Assembly (NCBI GenBank): GCA_023135215.1
Contig: JAGLTP010000314.1
Span: forward strand, 1-5,159
DNA length: 5,159 nt
Direction: 5' to 3'
DNA from: Candidatus Heimdallarchaeota archaeon
GTDB lineage: Archaea > Asgardarchaeota > Heimdallarchaeia > Heimdallarchaeales > Heimdallarchaeaceae
Position 1 is the stretch's first letter. Every line of letters begins with the position of its first letter. This document shows, piece after piece, positions 1 through 5,159 of this stretch. The notes under the pieces are model-generated. The model had not been told where the DNA came from. It did no database searches and was given only the letters and a program-made list of their open reading frames with translations. The translations under genes were made by a program, and so were the position numbers.

Positions 1-3000
1 AGATATACCAAACAAGTAAATAGCATCGTTCGCATTCTGGAACAGCAATCTAAATTTTTCTTCACTTACAATTATTTCTTCTTCTATTTTCTTCTGTTCT
101 GTTATATCATGTAAAGTTCCTTGAACTAGATATGGTTTTCCTTCTTCATTGCAGATATTTTGTATTCTTTGTTGAAGCCACTTAACCTCTCCATCTTTTC
201 TAACGATTCGATATTCCATTGTATTAGAGAAATTAGGTGTATTGTCTAAATCATAACTGATTGACTGAGGTATGTGTATATCTTGTGGATGGATAAGCTT
301 ATCCCAAGCCATACCATCTATAACGAAATCCTTCTCAGTATAACCAGTAATTTCTTTTACTGCTCCATGGAAGAAGTGAGGTTTGAAGTCAACTGTACCT
401 CTGAAAGCTATACCATCAAAATTCTGTACAAAGCCCCTATATTTTTCTTCGCTTTCTTTAAGAGCTTCTTCTGCTTCTTTTCTTTCAGATATGTCCCTAA
501 AAATGGACATTACTAAATCTTCACCTTTTATTTTTACAATGTGTGAGCTTGCTTCAGTTGGAATTAATTTTCCAGTTTTGCTAATTAAGTCTCTCTCAAA
601 GGTTGCATAACCTTTCAATTTCATCTCTTCTCTAACATCAGGAATCACTTGAGTTTCTTCCCATATTTTGTCGGAATCAATTCTATTTGTGGAAATAGAA
701 GTCAATTCTTCCTTATCATACTCTAGTAATTCACAAGCACGTTCATTTGCATCAACTATGAAGCTCTTCTGTAAACCAGAAGCTAATTTATGAACTAAAA
801 CCATATCATTTGCTCTATCGAAAAGTAATCTGTATTTTTCTTCACTTTCTATAATTTCTAATTCATCTTTCTTTCTTTGAGATACGTCTCTCCCCACTCC
901 CATAAAAGCAACAGGCTTACCTTCGTTATCTAGGATAATAGAAGAACTTAGCTCTGCAGGGAAGCTTGTTCCATCTTTTCGAAGCAATGTATACTCTTGA
1001 GTTCCATTTTGAGAGGATGGATAAGAACTCCTTAGACTCTCTAAAATCTTATCTTGATCTTCAATTGATGTTAATTCCTTAATATTTTCACCTATTAGCT
1101 CTTCAGCTTTTTCTGCTCCATGCATTTCAGCAGCTCGTTCGTTTGCAAGAAGGATATTACCATTTAAGTCAGCAAGTATAATGGAATCAGGAGATGTATC
1201 AATTAATTTCCTATACCTTTCCTCACTCTCCTGTAACGCTTTTTCCATCTCTTTGCGTTCTGTTACATCCTCTGCTGAACCTAGGAGTTGGATGATTTTT
1301 CCATCTTCATCTTTTAAAGCAATGTTTCTGAAAGCTAAAGTTCTTTCATTCCCTGATTTTCTTCTAACTTTGATTTCTATGTATTCAGTTGGTTCTGATA
1401 ATCCTGCCATAACTTGTTGAAAACTAAATTTGAGCTCCTCACGTATACTCTCTGGATAGATTACATCAAACCAATTTTTACCAATAAGATCTTCTTCAGA
1501 ATAACCTAAGATTTCAGTTAGTTTCTTATTGATGAAAGCAGTTGTTTCATCCTCATTAATAATGGCAAAAATCACTCCTGCATTATCTAAATATTGTTGG
1601 ATTCTATCCTTCTCATCTTGTAATTCAACCTGACTCTTCTTTAAAGCCATTAAAGCTCTTTCTCTCTCTGTTATATCTAGAGAAATTCCACCAACATATC
1701 TTCTTTCTCCCTTAATAGTTATGGGGAATTTATAGGATTGGAAAATAAGAGTATCATCTTTTGACTTTCGTTCTATTCGAGTGGTCATTTGTGTTCCTTT
1801 TTTCAGAATCTCCAGATCCTCTTTTTTTACTCTTTCAGCTTCCTCAGGAAGAAGTACTTCTTCAACCGTTTTACCAATAAACTCTTCCTTTGCTAAATTT
1901 CTTGACAAGAATGCACTTACATGAACATAACGGCTGTCTTTATCTTTGATATAAGCAGCAGTTGGTAATTGCTCCATAAATGATGAAAGAAGTTCTTCTC
2001 TTTCCGTTAACTCCTCTTTTGCTTTTTCCAATTCAGTAATATCTATTCCAACTCCCCCTATTAATGAAGGTTTATCCTTTCTCTTTATGGGGAATTTGTA
2101 AGTTTGAAAGATTCTGTCAATTCCATCTCTCTGTATTGTAGTTTCTGAAATAACAGTTCTTTCTTCTTTTATGATTGTTTTATCCTCAAAATCCTTATCT
2201 TCCGCAATCCCTGATGGAAAAAGTTCTTGTGTCATTTTTCCTTTTACATCATCAACACCATATTTTTCTATCATAAACCTATTTACATAAATTACTTTAC
2301 CCTCTTCATCTTTAATAAAAACAATAGCTGGTAAGTTGTCCATGAACAATGAAAACTTTTCTTCGCTTTCTTGTAATGCTTCTTCTGCAAGTTGTTGTTC
2401 TGTAATATCTAATGCAATTCCACCAATTAGTGTACTTTTGCTTTCTCTCTCTATAGGGAACCTATAAACTCTAAATACTCTTTTTTCATCGTTTATTATT
2501 CTCTCTCCTAAAAAGACTTGGGGTCCCTTTTCTAGAGTCAATTCATCTTCTTTTCTTACAATCTCTCCAATTTCTTCACCAAAGATATCTTCCGTTTTCT
2601 TTCCGGTTTCAGATTCTATTCCATATTCTCTTGAAAGAAAATCATTCGAGTAAATTATACTTCCCTTTACTTCCTTTAAGAATGTCGCAGCCGGGATATT
2701 CTGCATGAATAGTGAAAATTTCTCTTCAGTTTCCTTTAATGCTTTGGCTGCATTTTTATGTCCTACAATTGCTCTAATGTGATGAATTAGCTCTGTATAT
2801 TGGCTTTTTGTATCAACACCCTTCTTAATGTAATAATCAGCTCCAAGATTCAATGCTTCTATAACTACCTCTTCCCTACTTCTTCCAGTAAAGACAATGA
2901 ATGGGATATCATAATTTTTCTCTTTGAGTTGACCTAGAAGATCTAAACCATCCATTTCCGGCATTAAATAATCACATACAATCACATCATATTGATTATC

Positions 3001-3168
3001 CTCTAGTTTTTTGAAGATTTCCTGAGGTTTGGAAAGGTAATCAAATACAACTTCCCCCTTTGTTGCATTTTCTACGTATTCCTTTGTCAAAAAGAGAAAA
3101 TCTTCTTCGTCATCTACATGTAAAACAAATATCTTTTCTTGATTATTAAGAGTAAGTGAATTCTCCAT
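1..3168 (-). CDS. Receiver/multi-PAS sensor protein, probable histidine kinase (3' end missing)
   Basis: Probable cytoplasmic signal-transduction protein. The reading frame is open from ATG (3168-3166) to the window edge, giving 1056 codons with no stop, so the C-terminus is missing. Residues about 12-135 form a CheY-like receiver: acidic pocket D19-D20 in HVDDEED, phospho-acceptor D66 in CDYLMPEMDG, T94 in FTGR, K115 in YYIKKG. Seven PAS domains follow, ending at DIT/DVS-type motifs at residues 254, 376, 498, 634, 761, 892 and 1021, with helical SEEKF/SEEKY linkers between them. An eighth PAS begins near 1034. No membrane segment or signal peptide is visible. By analogy with archaeal REC-PAS proteins the missing end is probably a HisKA/HATPase kinase core, but that is inference: no H-box or ATPase motif lies in the window. 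The PAS ligands cannot be predicted. ATG 3168 is chosen because the receiver begins soon after it and no other Met precedes D19. Ribosome-binding sequence is weak (AAGGG about 10 bases upstream). Confidence 0.9.
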   Translation of the reverse strand, partial: MENSLTLNNQEKIFVLHVDDEEDFLFLTKEYVENATKGEVVFDYLSKPQEIFKKLEDNQYDVIVCDYLMPEMDGLDLLGQLKEKNYDIPFIVFTGRSREEVVIEALNLGADYYIKKGVDTKSQYTELIHHIRAIVGHKNAAKALKETEEKFSLFMQNIPAATFLKEVKGSIIYSNDFLSREYGIESETGKKTEDIFGEEIGEIVRKEDELTLEKGPQVFLGERIINDEKRVFRVYRFPIERESKSTLIGGIALDITEQQLAEEALQESEEKFSLFMDNLPAIVFIKDEEGKVIYVNRFMIEKYGVDDVKGKMTQELFPSGIAEDKDFEDKTIIKEERTVISETTIQRDGIDRIFQTYKFPIKRKDKPSLIGGVGIDITELEKAKEELTEREELLSSFMEQLPTAAYIKDKDSRYVHVSAFLSRNLAKEEFIGKTVEEVLLPEEAERVKKEDLEILKKGTQMTTRIERKSKDDTLIFQSYKFPITIKGERRYVGGISLDITERERALMALKKSQVELQDEKDRIQQYLDNAGVIFAIINEDETTAFINKKLTEILGYSEEDLIGKNWFDVIYPESIREELKFSFQQVMAGLSEPTEYIEIKVRRKSGNERTLAFRNIALKDEDGKIIQLLGSAEDVTERKEMEKALQESEERYRKLIDTSPDSIILADLNGNILLANERAAEMHGAEKAEELIGENIKELTSIEDQDKILESLRSSYPSSQNGTQEYTLLRKDGTSFPAELSSSIILDNEGKPVAFMGVGRDVSQRKKDELEIIESEEKYRLLFDRANDMVLVHKLASGLQKSFIVDANERACELLEYDKEELTSISTNRIDSDKIWEETQVIPDVREEMKLKGYATFERDLISKTGKLIPTEASSHIVKIKGEDLVMSIFRDISERKEAEEALKESEEKYRGFVQNFDGIAFRGTVDFKPHFFHGAVKEITGYTEKDFVIDGMAWDKLIHPQDIHIPQSISYDLDNTPNFSNTMEYRIVRKDGEVKWLQQRIQNICNEEGKPYLVQGTLHDITEQKKIEEEIIVSEEKFRLLFQNANDAIYLFGIS
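1666..2727 (-). repeat. Three similar tandem PAS modules (PAS1-PAS3) within the sensor gene
   Basis: Residues about 148-501 hold three PAS modules that resemble each other more than they resemble PAS4-PAS8. Each opens with an F-S-L-F-M or S-S-F-M helix followed by P-A/T-A. Each has a K-(D/E) turn, and closes with (Y)-(K/R)-F-P-I, then G-G-(I/V), then D-I-T-E. The period is regular: FSLFM at 151 and 272, SSFM at 395, and the closing DIT at 254, 376 and 498, so 121-122 residues per unit. At DNA level, bases 2704-2743 and 2341-2380 agree at 32 of 40 positions by my count. This points to internal duplication within the gene. The later PAS domains have different spacing and loops. Confidence 0.75.
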
Positions 3169-3179
3169 TGTTAAAACCC

Positions 3180-3186
3180 TTTTATA
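3180..3186 (-). promoter_or_regulatory. TATAAAA motif close to the sensor start
   Basis: The minus strand reads TATAAAA only 11 bases before ATG 3168. Normal archaeal spacing would put transcription inside the coding region, past the chosen start. It is therefore probably not the promoter of this start codon, or else the true start lies further in. The box at 3229-3238 fits better. Confidence 0.2.
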
Positions 3187-3228
3187 GTGAATCAATGACT
3201 AACTCTGTATGTAAAAATATGCAATACT

Positions 3229-3238
3229 CATATAAATT
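3229..3238. promoter_or_regulatory. Candidate TATA box in the divergent region
   Basis: CATATAAATT reads as a TATA-like element on both strands (AATTTATATG on the minus strand). On the minus strand, a start site about 26 bases downstream falls near 3206 and gives a leader of about 40 bases for the sensor gene. On the plus strand it could serve the HEAT gene with a long leader. Placement is by archaeal TATA spacing only. Confidence 0.35.
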
Positions 3239-3258
3239 ACTTATTATGGGGAGTTTGC

Positions 3259-3292
3259 AATTTTGCCAATTTCAAGAGTTATTAGCAAAATT
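3259..3292. promoter_or_regulatory. Inverted repeat between divergent promoters, possible operator
   Basis: AATTTTGC (3259-3266) is mirrored by GCAAAATT (3285-3292) with an 18-base spacer. Next to it are related direct copies, TTGCAAT (3255-3261) and TTGCCAAT (3263-3270), with a further TGCAAT at 3220-3225. The cluster sits between candidate TATA boxes of the divergent genes, where an operator would be expected. AT-rich DNA produces such short repeats by chance, so the call is weak. Confidence 0.25.
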
Positions 3293-3312
3293 ACTTATAT
3301 CAAGGAGCGCAA

Positions 3313-3319
3313 TTTATAT
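3313..3319 (+). promoter_or_regulatory. Candidate TATA box for the HEAT-gene transcript
   Basis: TTTATAT matches the archaeal TATA consensus. A start site about 26 bases downstream of its centre falls at about 3342, essentially on the ATG at 3341. A similar CTTATAT at 3294-3300 would start near 3323 and keep the GAGGAAG sequence (3331-3337) in the leader. Either could drive the HEAT gene with a leader of about 115-135 bases before GTG 3457. Confidence 0.35.
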
Positions 3320-3340
3320 CAACAAAAGAAGAGGAAGTCA

Positions 3341-3412
3341 ATGTCTTTTGAATTTGAGAAATACTTGGGTAAGGAAATTACTCTCAAAGGTAGAATATCA
3401 GATAGTTGCTGA
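3341..3412 (+). other. 23-codon ORF upstream of the HEAT gene (upstream ORF or broken gene start)
   Basis: ATG 3341 follows a good Shine-Dalgarno-like GAGGAAG (3331-3337) with a short spacer, and TATA-like boxes lie just upstream. The ORF reads MSFEFEKYLGKEITLKG and ends at TGA 3410-3412 after 23 residues. The sequence looks protein-like and charged, like the beginning of a small beta-barrel protein, then stops abruptly. It is in a different frame from the HEAT gene. A shift near 3403-3408 would join the two frames, since the HEAT frame has a TAG at 3403-3405. It could be a leader peptide, a decayed gene, a sequencing frameshift or chance. I cannot choose between these. Confidence 0.3.
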
Positions 3413-3456
3413 AAAATGGGAATGTCTGCAGAAGTGAAGAACAAGAAGGTGTTCAT

Positions 3457-4296
3457 GTGCTCGATGAAGATAATATTAAACGCCTTATTGAAAGTTTGAA
3501 GGATGAAGATCCACATCTACGGATTTTCACAATAAATTCAATTGTTGATAACAAAGATAGAGAAAAAGCAATACCTGTTTTAATTAGACTCCTATATGAT
3601 GATGAATCATCTGTAAGAAGCCGTGCAGCATGGGCTCTAGGTAAAATTGGTTCTCTAGAAGCAATGAATGAATTACTAAAATTAATAACTGATCAAAACA
3701 AAGATGTAAGAAAGAGTGTAATAAGAGCTTTGGGGGATATACAGGCATTCGATGCTATACTCGAAATAGTGAAAGCTCTTGAAGATAAAGATTGGGAAGT
3801 AAGAGCGGAAACTGCAGTAGTACTTGAGTACTTTGGCTGGGTACCTTCTGATAGAAAAGAGGAGATTCTAAACCTCATTAGCAAAGAAAAGTGGGAAGAA
3901 TTATTAAAACTAGAAAATCTTGAAATCCAACAAATATTGGTTTTTCTAGAAGATAATGACAAGGATATCAGGGCCAAATCCGCATGGGTACTAGGTGAAA
4001 TAAAAGCATCAAAATCTATTCAAGCTTTATTTGATTTGTTTATGATTGATTTAAATCAAGAAGTGAAAGAGAGCTCAGCCCAAGCTTTAAGTAAAATCGG
4101 AGGAAAGGAAGTTGTTGAATTACTTGTTATAGCTCTCCATGATCAAGACTGGTATATTCGGAAAACAGCAGCTTCAGCCTTAGGAAATCTTCAAGATCCT
4201 TCTTCAATAGAACCACTAAAGAGACTTCTAAATGACGATAATACTTTCGTTAAAAAAACTGTAGAAGAAGTTCTGAAGAAGTTTCAAGAAAAATGA
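3457..4296 (+). CDS. HEAT-repeat protein
   Basis: A 279-residue soluble protein built almost wholly of HEAT (PBS-lyase-like) helical repeats of about 31 residues. Repeat units lie at about residues 4-34, 35-66, 67-97, 98-128, 154-184, 185-216, 217-247 and 248-279. The usual D-x-D...VR..A..ALG pattern is clear at V53-R54/A57-A58/A60-L61-G62, V84-R85/A91-L92-G93, V115-R116, I171-R172/L179-G180 and I234-R235/A241-L242-G243. Residues 128-149 break the array with a W-x-P...W-E-E-L insertion, which I recall from other HEAT proteins. Such solenoids bind proteins; some relatives are phycobilin lyases, but no pigment role is implied here. No catalytic motif, signal peptide or membrane segment is seen. 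The start is GTG 3457, preceded by GAAGGTG (3445-3451) with a 5-base spacer, and the first repeat begins right after it. TTG 3406 is an alternative giving 296 residues, but the extra 17 do not look like HEAT sequence. The gene is divergent from the sensor gene. Function unknown beyond scaffold or adaptor. Confidence 0.88.
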   Translation: MLDEDNIKRLIESLKDEDPHLRIFTINSIVDNKDREKAIPVLIRLLYDDESSVRSRAAWALGKIGSLEAMNELLKLITDQNKDVRKSVIRALGDIQAFDAILEIVKALEDKDWEVRAETAVVLEYFGWVPSDRKEEILNLISKEKWEELLKLENLEIQQILVFLEDNDKDIRAKSAWVLGEIKASKSIQALFDLFMIDLNQEVKESSAQALSKIGGKEVVELLVIALHDQDWYIRKTAASALGNLQDPSSIEPLKRLLNDDNTFVKKTVEEVLKKFQEK

Positions 4297-4324
4297 AACT
4301 TCTATTTAAACTTATTATGATAGA

Positions 4325-4341
4325 GATATATTTAAAATATC
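4325..4341. repeat. AT-rich near-palindrome between the HEAT gene and the next gene
   Basis: GATAT and ATATC arms flank an ATTTAAA centre. It could be a promoter element (TATATTTAAA) starting transcription near 4360, a protein-binding site, or simple AT-rich spacer. The gap 4297-4398 holds no convincing T-tract terminator for the HEAT gene. Confidence 0.25.
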
Positions 4342-4364
4342 ATATTATTTCGTTAAAAAGAAAT

Positions 4365-4371
4365 TATAAAG
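4365..4371 (+). promoter_or_regulatory. Candidate TATA box for the 4399 gene
   Basis: TATAAAG is preceded by an A-rich purine stretch (about 4354-4363) that could serve as a BRE. Usual spacing places transcription start near 4394, five bases before ATG 4399, so the mRNA would be almost leaderless. The alternative upstream box at 4325-4341 would instead keep the GGTGA sequence in the leader. Confidence 0.45.
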
Positions 4372-4386
4372 ATATTAACACATGAT

Positions 4387-4391
4387 GGTGA
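4387..4391 (+). promoter_or_regulatory. Shine-Dalgarno-like GGTGA before ATG 4399
   Basis: GGTGA with a 7-base spacer to ATG 4399 matches the anti-SD of 16S rRNA and supports this start. It lies inside a six-codon ORF (ATG 4382, stop TGA 4400-4402) that overlaps the start codon as ATGA. If transcription begins at about 4394, neither element is on the mRNA. Confidence 0.4.
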
Positions 4392-4398
4392 ATATAGA

Positions 4399-5159
4399 AT
4401 GACAGATTTAAGAGAGAAACTAAAGATTCCAACAGAGAATTTAGAAGCAATTCAAAAATTCCTACTGGATGAAAATAATCCATTTACTAATGATCTTCTT
4501 GAACTCGTTGAAAAGTATGGAGGAGTTGCTGAGATAAATAAGAAAAGTCTAGAGGCTCGAAAACTTGAGACAATTTATGACAAATTATCAGAAGTAAATC
4601 CCAGTTATATTGATGATTTAGAGTGGTTAATTAAGCAAAGGGATAAAGAAGCATTCATTAGTGAATCTGAATACAGAAGAAAGATTCTTGGAAATTCAGT
4701 AGATAGAATGACTTTTGATGATTCCTTTGCAGTGACATTAGAGCTCTCAGCATGTCAATATTTTCCATTTCTTATTAAAGGTGCTGAGAAAATTATAGAA
4801 CAAAGAGATCTAATGCCAGGAAGAATCATTAGAGTAAGACATATGAGTGAACAAGAAAAGGATGGTGATCTACTTGCGATGACAGCTGCTGTAGATATCA
4901 TAGGTGCAACTATAGTTGAAACATTAGACACAAAAGGTACTACACCTGGACCTGATGGATTCCCAGTAAACGTACATCTAGGGGGACCAGCTACAATTAC
5001 AGGTTATTTTGGTGGTGTAGGTCAACCTAACGAATTTGCATTAAAATGGGTGGATGAGTTCCTTTATTATTATACCAATTATGGAGTAAATGAAGTTCTC
5101 AATCTAAATCCTGGAACTGTGATTTTGGGGTATCTTCTCTATAAATTAGGAATAGATAA
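4399..5159 (+). CDS. Conserved-looking protein of unknown function (3' end missing)
   Basis: The frame is open from ATG 4399 for 253 codons to the window edge. The closing TAA of the window is out of frame (GAT AA), so the gene continues. I do not recognise the family. Residues 1-100 are charged and mostly helical. From about 105 the protein becomes enzyme-like, with alternating hydrophobic strands and Gly/Pro turns: MPGRIIRVRHM (139-149), IIGATIVETLDTKG (167-180), VHLGGPATITGYFGG (192-206) with VGQPNE after it, then a helix rich in W and Y (217-225) and NLNPGT (235-240). The Gly-rich 195-209 segment and the R/H cluster at 142-148 are candidates for a phosphate, nucleotide or cofactor site, but this is inference. 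No signal peptide, membrane helix or Cys cluster is seen; C119 is the only cysteine. No in-frame start lies just upstream, and the GGTGA and TATAAAG elements support this start. It is separated from the HEAT gene by 102 bases and probably has its own promoter. Confidence 0.85.
   Translation, partial: MTDLREKLKIPTENLEAIQKFLLDENNPFTNDLLELVEKYGGVAEINKKSLEARKLETIYDKLSEVNPSYIDDLEWLIKQRDKEAFISESEYRRKILGNSVDRMTFDDSFAVTLELSACQYFPFLIKGAEKIIEQRDLMPGRIIRVRHMSEQEKDGDLLAMTAAVDIIGATIVETLDTKGTTPGPDGFPVNVHLGGPATITGYFGGVGQPNEFALKWVDEFLYYYTNYGVNEVLNLNPGTVILGYLLYKLGID

Noticed and set aside
274..610. Two overlapping plus-strand ORFs of 75-80 codons
   Set aside because: They lie antisense to the PAS7 and PAS6 coding sequence, have F/S/K-rich composition typical of the reverse of Glu/Lys-rich coding DNA, and overlap one another.
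1181..1420. Plus-strand ORF of 79 codons
   Set aside because: It is antisense to the PAS4/PAS5 region of the sensor gene, which is an intact frame. Its serine-rich content is a shadow effect.
1..3168. Many CTTCTTC-like tracts as simple repeats
   Set aside because: On the coding strand they are GAAGAAG codons for the Glu-rich helical linkers between PAS domains, so they reflect protein composition.
3410..3412. TGA of the 23-codon ORF read through as selenocysteine or tryptophan
   Set aside because: The frame after it contains no recognisable protein, stops again soon, and no recoding element is evident.
3156..3437. Plus-strand ORF of 93 codons across the divergent region
   Set aside because: It starts at GTG inside the 5' end of the sensor gene, runs through promoter-like DNA, and has no coherent protein pattern or ribosome site.
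3319..3977. Two minus-strand ORFs of 65 and 94 codons
   Set aside because: The 94-codon ORF is antisense to the clear HEAT-repeat frame. The 65-codon one is antisense to the HEAT 5' end and its upstream region. Both show shadow composition.
5157..5159. Apparent TAA stop at the end of the window
   Set aside because: The frame of the 4399 gene reads GAT then AA at the edge, so the TAA is out of frame and the gene is incomplete.
1..5159. tRNA, rRNA, CRISPR array or insertion sequence
   Set aside because: I found no cloverleaf-like segment, no regularly spaced direct repeats and no transposase-like ORF or terminal inverted repeats.

Overview
The window is AT-rich (about one third G+C by eye) and looks archaeal. 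The evidence is the N-terminal receiver domain fused to a long chain of PAS domains, in the style of methanogen and Asgard sensor kinases, together with TATA-like promoter boxes and a HEAT-repeat protein of a type common in archaea. I cannot place it more precisely. An Asgard or euryarchaeal source is a guess.

Layout. Bases 1-3168 are filled by the minus-strand 5' part of a very large signalling gene that runs off the left edge. It encodes one CheY-like receiver domain, seven complete PAS domains and the start of an eighth in 1056 codons without a stop. No catalytic output domain is reached inside the window. Bases 3169-3456 form a divergent intergenic region with TATA-like boxes for both directions, a small inverted repeat and a 23-codon ORF of doubtful reality. 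Bases 3457-4296 (plus) encode a protein made almost entirely of HEAT repeats. A 102-base AT-rich gap follows. From 4399 a plus-strand gene starts and leaves the right edge still open after 253 codons. I do not recognise its family.

How they may work together. The sensor gene and the HEAT gene are divergent and share an upstream region, so co-regulation is possible but not shown. The HEAT protein is a likely scaffold or regulatory adaptor. The third gene appears to have its own promoter. Nothing in the sequence links the three genes in one pathway, and I see no mobile element, CRISPR array, tRNA or rRNA. The least explained items are the third gene, the near-repeated PAS modules at the front of the sensor, and the unclear 5' end of the HEAT gene.
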